Notes: generated by a model from the sequence alone, not told the origin. 64,000 nucleotides of DNA from Chitinophaga silvisoli (GCF_003412465.1 NZ_QTJV01000013.1:1-64000); one strand, 5' to 3'. Shown: positions 27,514 through 37,631, numbered from the stretch's first letter. Numbers and translations are program-made.

Positions 27514-30042
27514 TTATGTATTCACCGGCTTTCGGAAAAACCAACTTTTTACCAGCTCGGCACATAACACGTACATGCCTACTATCAGAAATATGTAGCC
27601 ATAATAAATCACCTGTAACGGAGTAAACCCTAAAAATCCGGCTATTGGCAACCAAGGTAGCATTAACACAAACAGTAGTACTAAACCGGTCGCTAACAAC
27701 ATACCTTTGCCTGGCAAACTTTTAAAAAAAGGCAAACGGGTTCGCATAACCAATACAATCAATGTAGCAGAAACAACAGATTCTACAAACCATCCGGTCC
27801 TGAAAGTAACGGTGTCCGTTTTCAACACAAACAACAGTATACAGAAGGTTAATAGATCAAATACTGAACTTAGTAGCCCAAAAACGATCATAAATCGCCG
27901 GAGGAATTTTATATTCCATTTATGTGGTGTGGCTATCGCCCTCTCATCCACCCGGTCCCCGGCAATAGTCATTTCGGGGAAATCAGCCAGCATATTTGTA
28001 AGCAGGATTTGTTTGGGGAGCAAGGGAAGAAATGGTAATAGCAGGGAAGCAAACGCCATACTAAACATATTACCAAAGTTGGCACTTGTCGCCATAAAAA
28101 TATACTTAAGAGTATTGGTAAATGTCTTCCTGCCTGAAATAATACCCTGAATTAACACTTCCAGACTTTGGTTCAGCAATACAATATCTGCTGCTTCTTT
28201 TGCCACATCAACTGCTGAATCAACAGAAATACCTACATCAGCAACGTGCAGGGCAGGTGCATCGTTTATACCATCACCCATGAACCCGACCACGTTTCCG
28301 GACTTTTTCAGGAAAAGCACAATTTTCTCTTTCTGGTCAGGTGCTACCTCAGCAAAGATAGCTGCATGCCGGGCCTGGTACAGAAGGGCATTGTTGCTCA
28401 TTTCATTTATCTGCTTGCCGGTAACTATCACCGGATCCACTATTCCTATCTGCCTGGCCAGATTACCAGCAATAATTGCATTGTCGCCAGTAATAATTTT
28501 AAGCCGGACACCCAAGCCTTGCAAAGCCGCGATCGTTTTATTTGCATCCGCTTTGATAGGATCAAATAAAACAATAAACCCCAGAAATATCATTTCTACC
28601 TCACTATTCCTGGTAAAATCACGGTCATCACTTCCTTTTTTCCACGCAATACCCAGCACCCTGTATCCATCATGGCTCAGCCTTTCATATTATTCCCTGA
28701 TCAGCGGCAGCCTTTCCTGCATCGGGAGGACTCCCCCACCCGGTAACTCCACCTGGCTACATAAATCAATTATTGCATTTAAAGCGCCCTTGGTGACCAC
28801 GAAGTTGTCTCCCTGATGTCTTACCTGGACAGAGAGCCTTTTCCGCGAAAAATCATAGGCTATTTCAGCCTGAGCCTTATATTCGCCTGCGTCTCCCTTA
28901 TAAGAGGATTGTATGGCCTGATCAACCGGGTTAACATATCCCCTTTGTAGGGTCGCATTCAGCCAGGCATAATGCAGTACTTTTTCCGAGTGATTTCCTT
29001 CAGCATCCAGGGCATCTTTTAATGTCACTTTTCCGGCTGTAATAGTGCCCGTTTTATCAGCACACAACATATTCATACTTCCCAGGTTATCAATCGAAGA
29101 AAGGCGTTTGACGATTACTTTGTTCCGGGCCATTTCCCGGGCTCCGGCAGACAGGTTGATTGTGATGATAGCCGGCAAAAGCTGAGGCGTAAGACCAACC
29201 GCCAGCGCCAGGGAAAAAAGCATGGAATCAAGCGCAGGACGATGCAATAGTATGTTGATGCCAAAGATGATCATTACCAGCAAAAGGGTAATTTCCATCA
29301 GCATATACCCAAGTTGTTCCACCCCACTTTCAAACCCTGTTTCAGGTGGTTTTGATTTCAGCTGTTCCGATATTCTGCCAAACCGGGTCTCTTTTCCCGT
29401 AATAACAATTATTGCCTTTCCATTCCCGCTTATCACATGCGAACCCATGAAAAGCGTGTTGCTCCGTCTGGACAACAATGCATCAGGGGCAATCTGACCG
29501 GCAATTTTTTCTACAGGAAATGTTTCCCCTGTAAATGCCGCCTCGTCGGTATACAAAGCAGCTGAAGACAACAAGAGACTATCACCCGGGATAATATCCC
29601 CTGCTTTCAGAAGAATAATATCGCCGGGAACAACTTCTTCCGCCGCTATATCAGTTTCCTTCCCATTTCTGATTAGCCTGCATTTGATCTGTACTATCTT
29701 TAACAACTGACTGACAGCATGATTAGCGCCCTTTTCCTGCCAGAAACTTAACACGCAACTAACCAGGATGATAAAAAGAATAATCCCGGCATCTATTATG
29801 TCTCTAAGCCCCATCGATAGAAAAGCGGCTATGATCAGCAGTATTGTGACCGGACTTTTAAACTGTGAGATAAAAAGGTTAAGAGAGGATACGAGCTCAT
29901 TATTTTTTAAGGAACCGTTACCGCGTTTTTTTAATCGTAAAACAGCTTCTTCATTTGATAGTCCTTCAGCACTGGCAGATAATGCCTTGAATACTTCCCC
30001 GACAGGGAGATGGTAAAAATTATCTGACAAAGGCCCATTCAT
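27514..30042 (-). pseudogene. Mg2+-type P-type ATPase (MgtA-like) interrupted by an in-frame TAA
   Basis: The frame from ATG 30042 would encode about 841 residues of a P3B-type magnesium/cation ATPase, but a TAA at 28692-28690 stops it at residue 450. The same frame continues without shift: PLIRE, stop, YERLSHDGYRVLGIAWKKG. The first part has the actuator domain (DEAAFTGETFPVEK), membrane helices and the phosphorylation site ADKTGTITAG; the second part has the hinge GFMGDGINDAPAL and the last membrane helices, ending WFFRKPVNT. The break falls in the nucleotide-binding domain, so neither half alone could work. A single A-to-T change from AAA would explain it. An internal ATG at 28659 could start the second half. 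It ends an operon with two universal stress genes. Confidence 0.85.
28690..28692 (-). other. In-frame stop codon inside the P-type ATPase
   Basis: TAA on the minus strand between GAA (Glu) and TAT (Tyr). Homologous ATPases read approximately RE-K-YE-L-GYRVLG here, so lysine is the likely ancestral residue. Confidence 0.8.
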
Positions 30043-30051
30043 AGTGCCTTT

Positions 30052-30801
30052 TTATAGGTGAGCAATAAAAAGTGCCTGACTGGTCAGTTGAATCACAGCG
30101 TCGGCATGACCGGGAACCAAAGATCCGGAAATCGCCCTTCTTCCATAGGCCCCCATTACTATAAAAGGATGATCTCTTTTATGCAATATTTCCAACAGCT
30201 TTTCCTCCACATTGGCTTCTACATAAATAAAAACAATCCGGGTATAGACAGTATTCATCCACTCCCGAAATATATTCCATTCCCTTTCATGGATATTCCC
30301 GGGATTGATGCAGATTAAATTGGCTTTATAGTTTCCCAGGTAAGGAAACAGATAGGCAAATTGCTTAATGGCATAAACGGAAGATGCATTCCCATCGTAA
30401 GTAAACACCAGCTCTTCTATTCCCATAAAATTGAGTGGCAGGACAATTACCGGACATTCAGCATTACGAAGCAGCTGTGCAGCAAATTCAGCAGGAATAT
30501 GCTCCTTCTTATTAGCAAGGTCTACTAACAATAAGTCTGCGTACCTTGTTTCCAGGGCAATATCAACCAACTGTTGTACATTATTCCTGAAAATAGAATA
30601 GGGAATTCCCCGGACATGACAGGCATCCTTAAACCGACAAATATTACCTTTAGAGATGGGAACCGATGCCTCCGGCATATCTTCTTTCTCCAGGAAAAAT
30701 GCCATCACCCGTCCACTTGCAAGACCATATATAAAATCAATAAATTCGAGATTATCAGGATTAAAATTCAGTGCTTCCTGCACGTACAATATTCTTTTCA
30801 T
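30052..30801 (-). CDS. Universal stress protein
   Basis: 249 residues in two Usp-like halves. The first half begins MKRILYVQEALNFNPDNLEF and ends at NAECPVIVLPLNF; the second begins MGIEELVFTYDGNASSVYAI and ends with the ligand-loop-like segment VMGAYGRRAISGSLVPGHAD and ALFIAHL, which resembles the ATP-binding Gly-rich loop G-2x-G-9x-G(S/T). The preceding frame is open to 30975, but alignment to the neighbour at 26813 fixes the start at 30801. It lies 22 bases after the Usp at 30824 and 9 bases before the ATPase, so the three form one operon. Confidence 0.85.
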   Translation of the reverse strand: MKRILYVQEALNFNPDNLEFIDFIYGLASGRVMAFFLEKEDMPEASVPISKGNICRFKDACHVRGIPYSIFRNNVQQLVDIALETRYADLLLVDLANKKEHIPAEFAAQLLRNAECPVIVLPLNFMGIEELVFTYDGNASSVYAIKQFAYLFPYLGNYKANLICINPGNIHEREWNIFREWMNTVYTRIVFIYVEANVEEKLLEILHKRDHPFIVMGAYGRRAISGSLVPGHADAVIQLTSQALFIAHL

Positions 30802-30823
30802 GACTGAAATTTTAACTGTATCG

Positions 30824-31642
30824 TCATTGATGCGCAATAAATACGGGGTACCGATAATCAGAAATATAGTTAGTACTAAAACTCTTTTTAAATAAATTGG
30901 ACAACCCGGACCGGCCAAATGCTCCTGTAACCAATATTGGTTTAGATATATTCTGCAACCATCCATGAAGATCATCCACCCTTTTCACCTGCAGCAGTAA
31001 GGAAGTAAGTTGGCTAAAATGCCGGCTGGCGAGTTCCTGAATACAAACTTGTTCCGGCATTTCGGATTGTTTTCCTGACGCAGCATATACCAAAGTAGCC
31101 GGACATTGACACAAATCAGGGAATATATAGGAAAACATCCTGATGGCATACACTGATGACCTGCTTCCATCATATGCCAGAATCACATTTTCGGGATAAG
31201 CAAATTTTTCAGGTGTAACTACTATAGGACATTCTGAATCATGAAGCAAATCTCTTAGGTGTTCGTTAGGTTCCCCCAAACGCAAATGCTCGTAAAACTT
31301 TTGCATGCCGACTATCAGCACATCAGTAAATCTTGATTCCATACACAGGTTTTTGACGGAATAGGGTACCGGCGGCCTGTGAACACTGAAATCAATTCCA
31401 TGCCTGGTGCAATTTTTTTCAAAGATCCTGATATTATTGTCAATTTTATTTTCCTCTACATATGAATTATACGGCCTGTAAACACCCTGACCTTCCAATT
31501 CGAATGATGGCTCAGAAAAATCAATTTCCGGGATAAAAATGCCGACTAACAAAATCCTTTCCCGTTCATTCAATCTCATAGCCAATTCAAATGCTCCATT
31601 AGAATAATGTATGCCATCAAAGACAATTATTACCTTTCTCAT
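30824..31642 (-). CDS. Universal stress protein, tandem-domain form
   Basis: 272 residues. First Usp unit: MRKVIIVFDGIHYSNGAFEL to ECPIVVTPEKFA; second unit: ENVILAYDGSRSSVYAIRMF to VTGAFGRSGLSNLFKKS and YPVFIAHQ. The second unit has the Asp-Gly-Ser start and a glycine loop (GAFGRSGLS) typical of nucleotide-binding members. First gene of an operon with a second Usp and the broken cation ATPase. Its upstream region carries the 22-base stem-loop at 31771-31792. In mycobacteria, USPs of this tandem type accumulate in hypoxia; the same role is inferred here from context. Confidence 0.87.
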   Translation of the reverse strand: MRKVIIVFDGIHYSNGAFELAMRLNERERILLVGIFIPEIDFSEPSFELEGQGVYRPYNSYVEENKIDNNIRIFEKNCTRHGIDFSVHRPPVPYSVKNLCMESRFTDVLIVGMQKFYEHLRLGEPNEHLRDLLHDSECPIVVTPEKFAYPENVILAYDGSRSSVYAIRMFSYIFPDLCQCPATLVYAASGKQSEMPEQVCIQELASRHFSQLTSLLLQVKRVDDLHGWLQNISKPILVTGAFGRSGLSNLFKKSFSTNYISDYRYPVFIAHQ

Positions 31643-32085
31643 AGCTTTGAATTATTATAGATAACAGGGTAACAATATTATAAGGTCATTTTATTCAGCG
31701 CCCATTCCACTGCATTTATGAAGAATCGTATATTATTTTCTCCTGAAGACATAAATATGAATTAAAATGCGCAGGTGGATAATTCCACCCGCTATCCATC
31801 CTTATTCTTTGTAGAATGCCGCACTTAATTGCAGATTATATAACTCGTCGTCTGTTATATTTGAATATAGTAAGCAATAAGATATATATCCTTAAAAATA
31901 GTCCGATTATGGAATGTTGTTATATCTGCCGATAAGCACTAAAGAGGCGCGTTTCATAACATTTCCTTTTAGTCTTTTATAAAGTTGCCACTTTTGCCAT
32001 CAAAAAAAATTAAGAATCATCAGCGCGGATATTGATATCCATCACAAAAAAATGCAGCCGGCAGTTGATCTCTCATTTTCCAATC
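31643..32085. other. Intergenic region with stem-loop copy 2
   Basis: 443 bases between the Usp operon and the alcohol dehydrogenase. No credible gene; a 16-codon minus frame near 31958 has a purine-rich start context but is too short to claim. The stem-loop at 31771-31792 is its only structured element. Confidence 0.5.
31771..31792. promoter_or_regulatory. 22-base stem-loop, copy 2 (before the Usp operon)
   Basis: Arms GCAGGTGGA (31771-31779) and TCCACCCGC (31784-31792), loop TAAT; one A-C mismatch. It lies 129 bases before the Usp start and almost 300 bases past the alcohol dehydrogenase stop. Confidence 0.55.
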
Positions 32086-33105
32086 CTATAAAACTAATAC
32101 TGCTGCGCCATAAAGCTTCCCGGTTCTCAAATCATTTAATGCATCATTTGCTTCCTCCAGGCTGTACGTACGGACAGTGGTCCGGACCGGCACCTGTGGT
32201 GCTATCTGCAATAAGGATATCCCATCATCCCGTGTTAAATTGGCTACCGACTGGATAGATCTTTCTTCCCACAGATGACTATATGGAAAAGGAGGAATAT
32301 CACTCATATGGATCCCCCCACAAATCACCTGGCCTCCTTTATCAAGATTGCGTAAAGCAATAGGAAGCAGGCCCCCATCAGGAGCAAATATTATGGCCGC
32401 ATCGAGCTTTACCGGTGAATGGCCGGTAGCATCACCCGCCCAATGAGCACCATTGTCCAATGCAAACATCTGGGACAAACTATCACCACGTTTGGTAAAT
32501 GCATATATATTTTTCTTTTTAAATGCAGCGATCTGTGTCAGGATATGTGCAGCTGCACCAAAACCATAGATTCCTATATTTTCAGCGTCTTCCCGGATTT
32601 TATTCCAGGACCGGTAGCCAATAAAACCTGCACACAACAATGGCGCACCCGCTGCATTGGCATATATAGCCGGCATAGGGAAACAATATTGCTCATAAGC
32701 TACCGTATACTCTGCATAACCACCATTCATAGTATAGCCTGTAAACAGTGCGTGTTCACACAAATTCTCCTGGTGCCGTTTACAATACCGGCATTGTTTA
32801 CAGGTATAGGCCAACCAGGGAACACCCACAATATCTCCAATTTTAAAGGCCTGTACCTGCTGCCCCACCCTTACAACCGTACCAATTATCTCATGGCCCG
32901 GCACCAATGGCAATTTAGAATGTGCTAACTCCCCATCTGCTATATGCAAGTCGGTTCTGCAAACACCACAGGCAATAACCCTGAGTAATAATTGATCTGC
33001 TGCAGGCACAGGAATTTCAATGCTTGATGGAATCAATGGATGCCCCACCTGATGAAGTACCATCGCTCTCATTTTGCCGGATGAAATGATGTCATTCATA
33101 TTCAT
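32086..33105 (-). CDS. Zinc-dependent alcohol dehydrogenase
   Basis: 339 residues of the medium-chain dehydrogenase family. Catalytic zinc ligands: Cys and Asp in CGVCRTDLH and the His-Glu pair of VPGHEIIGTV. Structural zinc: the four-cysteine lobe CKQCRYCKRHQENLCEHALF. The Rossmann region is IGIYGFGAAAHI. It resembles AdhA-type NAD(P)-dependent alcohol dehydrogenases that recycle cofactor under low oxygen. Transcribed alone and divergent from the glycogen gene. ATG 33072 (MRAMVLHQVG) is an alternative start close to the usual family N terminus. The 22-base stem-loop lies 77 bases upstream. Confidence 0.9.
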   Translation of the reverse strand: MNMNDIISSGKMRAMVLHQVGHPLIPSSIEIPVPAADQLLLRVIACGVCRTDLHIADGELAHSKLPLVPGHEIIGTVVRVGQQVQAFKIGDIVGVPWLAYTCKQCRYCKRHQENLCEHALFTGYTMNGGYAEYTVAYEQYCFPMPAIYANAAGAPLLCAGFIGYRSWNKIREDAENIGIYGFGAAAHILTQIAAFKKKNIYAFTKRGDSLSQMFALDNGAHWAGDATGHSPVKLDAAIIFAPDGGLLPIALRNLDKGGQVICGGIHMSDIPPFPYSHLWEERSIQSVANLTRDDGISLLQIAPQVPVRTTVRTYSLEEANDALNDLRTGKLYGAAVLVL

Positions 33106-33181
33106 AAAATTTAAGCAGGCAGATAATCTGCCTGCAGCGTAAAACTTAGTTTCTATTTCTAAATCAAGTACAATGTAATAA

Positions 33182-33203
33182 GCGGGTGGAGTAGTCCACC
33201 CGC
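33182..33203. promoter_or_regulatory. 22-base stem-loop, copy 3 (before the alcohol dehydrogenase)
   Basis: Perfect arms GCGGGTGGA (33182-33190) and TCCACCCGC (33195-33203), loop GTAG. No minus-strand gene ends upstream of it and no plus-strand gene ends before it, so here it cannot be an ordinary terminator. TAAGATAA (minus strand, 33217-33210) precedes it, as in copy 1. Confidence 0.6.
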
Positions 33204-33276
33204 AAACAGTTATCTTATACCAGATTGCTATAATTGATTATGCATCACAAGTTATCACTCCTATTGCTCAAAAACA

Positions 33277-33291
33277 TTAACATTGGTCATC
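33277..33291. promoter_or_regulatory. Shared 15-base motif, copy 2
   Basis: TTAACATTGGTCATC, identical to 24830-24844. In this copy GGTCAT is followed seven bases later by its inverted complement ATGACC (33296-33301 region), giving a dyad suited to a dimeric regulator. It lies about 95 bases before the glycogen gene. Confidence 0.4.
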
Positions 33292-33386
33292 CTGCTTATG
33301 ACCAAACTCAATAAAATCTTGTCTCCTTTATCATTTTAATTCACCCGTCGTTTAAATACCTTGTTTGTAATTTAATATCAACAGCC

Positions 33387-36300
33387 ATGACAGCCCCCAT
33401 GCATGAATTGATCTCCCCCAATTATCTGTTTGAAGTAAGTTGGGAAGTATGTAACAAAGTAGGAGGAATTTATACAGTGATCAGTACCAAAGCCACTTTA
33501 GTGCAAAAACAATTTGGGAACAGGTATATATTGATCGGCCCCGACCTCATCAGACATGAAGGAAACATACCAGGATTTATTGAAGACAATACGCTCTTCT
33601 ACAGATGGAAAGCCCAGGCAGGAAAAGAAGGATTAAACATAAAAACAGGGAGATGGAATATTGAAGGTTCACCCCTCGTTATCCTCATCGATTTCTCTAC
33701 TTTTTACAGTAAAAAAGATGAGATCTTCGGAGATCTCTGGGTCCACTACAGGCTTGATTCTATAACCGGGCAATGGGATTATATTGATCCTGCGTTGTTT
33801 GGATATGCAGCAGGGGTAGTCATTGACAGTTATTATAAATTCCACCTAAATGCCACGGATCGTATTGTAGCTCATTTTCATGAATGGATGACCGGTGCAG
33901 GTGTACTGTATATTGAAAAATATGTTCCACAGGTAGCCACGATATTTACCACTCACGCAACGGTACTGGGGAGAGCGCTTGCCGGTGCCGGCATTATACC
34001 GGATAAAATTCAGCCTGATGTACAGGCAGCCACATTCCACCTGACGGCAAAACATTCCCTTGAAAAAAATGCAGCCACAAATGCAGACTGCTTCTGTTGT
34101 GTAAGTGAAATTACCGCTAGTGAATGCCTTGCCTACCTGGGCAAAGCACCAGACATTATAACGCCTAATGGGTTTAATCATCCGGTTGCGGCAACTAAAC
34201 CCCAGTCCAGGCAACAAGTCCGCGATCTCCTAACCTGGGTGGCAACTAGCTTACTAAAGGAAAATACTGCCCCAGATACCCTGTTTATTTTCTCGGCAGG
34301 CCGGTATGAGTTTCATAATAAAGGATTGGACCTATTGATAGATGCCATGGGGGCCCTTAAAAAAAAGACACTTCATCATCCTGTTATATTATTTTTGTTT
34401 ATTCCTGCCGGCCATACCGGCCCCAGGGTACTGTCTGCAAATGATGCAGGGCCTTTTTCTAAAATATTAACTCATAATTTATATTCTCCTGACAAAGACG
34501 ATATCTGTAAACGCTTGCTCTTCCAGGACCTCGTTAATAATGATAGCAGCCCTGTAAGAGTTATTTTCGCACCTGTTTACCTGGATGGCAATGACGGTAT
34601 TTTCAATCTGCCATATTACAATGTACTATCCGCCTTCGATCTGGCCATATTCCCGTCCTTCTATGAACCCTGGGGATATACCCCGATGGAAAGCCTGGCC
34701 AATGGCATCTATACAATTACAAGTGATAAGGCCGGTTTTGCCCAGGCTGTTGCCCAATTACCCAAAGAAGCAACAAAAGGACTATTTATCATAAATCGCC
34801 ACCTCACAGAAAATATGCTGGCGACTGAGGAAATTGCCAACTGCATTGTTCACTATATGGACTTATCCAAAGATGAGCAATTGTCCCTGTCTGCAAATGC
34901 CCAATATATAAGCGCACAATTTACCTGGGAAAAATGTATTGATAAATACAAGACTGCCTGGCATTTTTCGTTGAACAAAAGTTTGCAACGGGAATACCTC
35001 TTTCATGATAAGCCGGCCACCCGCCCGCCTGAAATACCATCAGTATATAAACCTGAGCCCAAATGGCGGGAGATTAACATCTCATCGTCTACTCCGGAGC
35101 AGGTACATGAGCTCTATGCTACGGAAAAAAATCAGGCAAAAGCCGCTCCTGCCATCGCTTATTTCTGTATGGAATATGGCATTCACCCGGCACTTACCAT
35201 TTATGCAGGTGGCCTGGGTATTCTAGCAGGTGATTACCTGAAGACTGCCAGCGACCTAAACCTCCCGGTGATTGCTGTTGGATTATTTTACCGGCAGGGA
35301 TACTTCAGACAGCAACTGACCGACAGCGGACAACAAATCATATTAAAAGAACAATTGGATCCAACAACCCTACCCCTCCAGGAAGTAAAACACCATTGCG
35401 GAGATACGCTTCAGATCAGCTTAAGCTTTCCCGGAAGGCAGGTATGGGTTAAGGCATGGAAAGCAAAAGTAGGCAATACCATGCTTTACCTACTTGATTC
35501 AGATATCATTACCAATATGCCCGATGACCGTCTAATTACGGGCCAGCTATACCCTGCAGAAAAAGAATACCGTCTTCAGCAGGAAATCATTCTCGGCATT
35601 GGAGGTGTCAGGTTGATAAGTGAACTGGGACTATCCATTGATGTCTATCATTGTAATGAAGGCCATGCAGCATTTCTATCACTTGAAAGAATCCGCCAAC
35701 TGATAGCAACATCACATTTAACCTTTGCCGAGGCAGCTGAAATTGTGCGGTCTTCCCAACTGTTTACTACGCATACATCCGCCCTTGCTGCTATGGATAC
35801 TTATGATGAAACACTGCTACATACCTACCTGGCACATATTGCAAAAGAATGCTTCATTTCCTGGGAGCAGCTATTCTCATTGGGTTCCGGTGGTAACCAG
35901 GATACTGTCTTTTCTATGTTCTGCCTGGCAGCCAGAACTTCCCAACTCATTAATGCTGTCAGTTGCAAACACAAGACGGTAACAGCACAGTTATTGGGCC
36001 CCCTCTGGAAAAATTACCTGCCAATGGATTTACCACTTATTGCAGTAACCAATGGCATTCACCTGCCTACCTGGGTAGCTCCGGAATGGCAACAGGTATT
36101 TCAGCAAAACGGCCTCCATCTTACTACCCCTGATGAAAATTGGGAAAAATTGAAGGAGCTGGCAGATGCCGAAATATGGGCCACCAGGCTCTCTGTAAAA
36201 AAGAGGTGTATAACGGAAATAAGGGAACTGTTGTCAGAACAATTTACCCGGCATCATTATCCTGCTGAAAAAATCACAAACTTCCTGGCGCAACTGCAAC

Positions 36301-37358
36301 CTACAACTATGTTTATCGGCTATGCCAGAAGAATTACCCACTATAAGCGGGCAGACCTTTTATATTATGATATTGACAGGCTCACCCGACTGCTACATCT
36401 CAAAGACCGGCCCGTAATATTAATCATCGCGGGCAAAGCACATCCAGCAGATATAGAAGGACAAAAAATACTGGAAAAAGTTTTCAGTCTGACGAGTCAT
36501 AATAATATCCTATTCCTGGAAAATTATGACATCAAAATCGCTCAGCTCCTAACGCAAGGTGTCGATTGCTGGCTAAATCTACCGATAAGGGATACGGAGG
36601 CCTGCGGCACCAGCGGTATGAAAGCACTGGTTAATGGCGTGCTGAACTTCAGCACGCCTGACGGTTGGTGGGCCGAATTTTATACCCCCGAAACCGGATG
36701 GGCACTTTCTTCACATTCTGTATCAGCAAATGAAGATACTCCTGATCAGCGCAAAGTAGATGCTGAGGAATTATACAATCTGTTGGAACACCATATCATA
36801 CCTCTATATTATACAAGAGATGAACATGATATTCCTACGGGTTGGACAGCCATGATCAGGAATGCCTTTGTACATACTGCACCTAAGATTTCATCCACCA
36901 GGATGATGACCGAATACTATTATTATTATAAAAAATTACATGACCATACCCTGGCATTAAGTATCGACAATTATTACCGGGCAAAGTCAGTAGCATCCTG
37001 GAAAGAGAAGATCAGCAATGGATGGAATAGCATCCAGGTACTACAGGTAAGTCCGGAGAAAGGGAAATTACTTTCCGGAAAGGCCGGTGATACCATAAAC
37101 TTCATCATTACTATCGATACTGGTGTGCTCTCTACAGATGATATTGGGGTAGATGTAATATTTACTTCAAAACACGGAGACCAGCAGGAGGTATTCAAAA
37201 AAGAATTATTGCTGACTCAGCGAAAGGATGCTATCGCTACCTATTCAGCAAATATAACCCTGATCAAAAATGGGGAATACAATTTAACATGCAGAATATA
37301 TGCCCGAAACATTTTGCTCATGTTCAAAACTGAAATACCATTAGTACTATGGACGTAA
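33387..37358 (+). CDS. Glycogen synthase-alpha-glucan phosphorylase fusion (GT3-like plus GT35-like)
   Basis: 1323 residues. The N-terminal half (about 10-550) resembles eukaryote-type GT3 glycogen synthase: LFEVSWEVCNKVGGIYTVIS, THATVLGRALAG and FPSFYEPWGYTPMESLANG. The C-terminal half (about 565-1200) is a short-type alpha-glucan phosphorylase: YFCMEYGIHP, GGLGILAGDYLKTASDLNLP, VTNGIHLPTWV, RRITHYKRADL and the PLP-lysine region ACGTSGMKALVNGVLNFST. A final 110 residues form a beta-rich tail. It would make and break alpha-1,4-glucan, storing and releasing glucose-1-phosphate. Similar fusions are known in Bacteroidota. It shares a divergent control region with the alcohol dehydrogenase and is followed by small membrane proteins on the same strand. 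Confidence 0.88.
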   Translation: MTAPMHELISPNYLFEVSWEVCNKVGGIYTVISTKATLVQKQFGNRYILIGPDLIRHEGNIPGFIEDNTLFYRWKAQAGKEGLNIKTGRWNIEGSPLVILIDFSTFYSKKDEIFGDLWVHYRLDSITGQWDYIDPALFGYAAGVVIDSYYKFHLNATDRIVAHFHEWMTGAGVLYIEKYVPQVATIFTTHATVLGRALAGAGIIPDKIQPDVQAATFHLTAKHSLEKNAATNADCFCCVSEITASECLAYLGKAPDIITPNGFNHPVAATKPQSRQQVRDLLTWVATSLLKENTAPDTLFIFSAGRYEFHNKGLDLLIDAMGALKKKTLHHPVILFLFIPAGHTGPRVLSANDAGPFSKILTHNLYSPDKDDICKRLLFQDLVNNDSSPVRVIFAPVYLDGNDGIFNLPYYNVLSAFDLAIFPSFYEPWGYTPMESLANGIYTITSDKAGFAQAVAQLPKEATKGLFIINRHLTENMLATEEIANCIVHYMDLSKDEQLSLSANAQYISAQFTWEKCIDKYKTAWHFSLNKSLQREYLFHDKPATRPPEIPSVYKPEPKWREINISSSTPEQVHELYATEKNQAKAAPAIAYFCMEYGIHPALTIYAGGLGILAGDYLKTASDLNLPVIAVGLFYRQGYFRQQLTDSGQQIILKEQLDPTTLPLQEVKHHCGDTLQISLSFPGRQVWVKAWKAKVGNTMLYLLDSDIITNMPDDRLITGQLYPAEKEYRLQQEIILGIGGVRLISELGLSIDVYHCNEGHAAFLSLERIRQLIATSHLTFAEAAEIVRSSQLFTTHTSALAAMDTYDETLLHTYLAHIAKECFISWEQLFSLGSGGNQDTVFSMFCLAARTSQLINAVSCKHKTVTAQLLGPLWKNYLPMDLPLIAVTNGIHLPTWVAPEWQQVFQQNGLHLTTPDENWEKLKELADAEIWATRLSVKKRCITEIRELLSEQFTRHHYPAEKITNFLAQLQPTTMFIGYARRITHYKRADLLYYDIDRLTRLLHLKDRPVILIIAGKAHPADIEGQKILEKVFSLTSHNNILFLENYDIKIAQLLTQGVDCWLNLPIRDTEACGTSGMKALVNGVLNFSTPDGWWAEFYTPETGWALSSHSVSANEDTPDQRKVDAEELYNLLEHHIIPLYYTRDEHDIPTGWTAMIRNAFVHTAPKISSTRMMTEYYYYYKKLHDHTLALSIDNYYRAKSVASWKEKISNGWNSIQVLQVSPEKGKLLSGKAGDTINFIITIDTGVLSTDDIGVDVIFTSKHGDQQEVFKKELLLTQRKDAIATYSANITLIKNGEYNLTCRIYARNILLMFKTEIPLVLWT

Positions 37359-37433
37359 TAATTTCACATGATGGAAATCAATGCTTTTGACTAATGAGAT
37401 ATCTAATTTAGTATTGAAACAAAACTAATTCCA

Positions 37434-37631
37434 ATGAAAACAAATGTCGGAAACATAGACAGGGGTATACGGATATTTTTGGGAGTAGGCATTTGCGTGC
37501 TCTTTTATGCTAACAGGTTATCCGGTTCATCAGCATATGTACTGATGGTAATAGCAGGTATTTTAATAATTACAGGACTTGTAGGATGGTGTCCTTTATA
37601 TGCTTTGCTGGGAATAAAGAAAACCTCATAA
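37434..37631 (+). CDS. DUF2892-type small membrane protein
   Basis: 65 residues: MKTNVGNIDRGIRIFLGVG, then two hydrophobic helices, and the ending GWCPLYALLGIKK. This N-terminal signature and the GWCPLY ending are typical of DUF2892 (YgaP membrane part, without the rhodanese domain). Function is uncertain; members often sit with sulfur or stress genes. Lies 75 bases after the glycogen fusion gene. Confidence 0.88.
   Translation: MKTNVGNIDRGIRIFLGVGICVLFYANRLSGSSAYVLMVIAGILIITGLVGWCPLYALLGIKKTS

Noticed and set aside
27446..27655. 69-codon minus frame overlapping the ATPase end
   Set aside because: It lies in a different frame inside clear ATPase coding sequence; a shadow.
31915..31970. 16-codon minus frame with an AAAGGAAATGTT start context
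   Set aside because: Too short and without any supporting feature.
36915..36945. TAT-rich low-complexity run
   Set aside because: It codes for a run of tyrosines inside the glycogen fusion protein in the normal frame.
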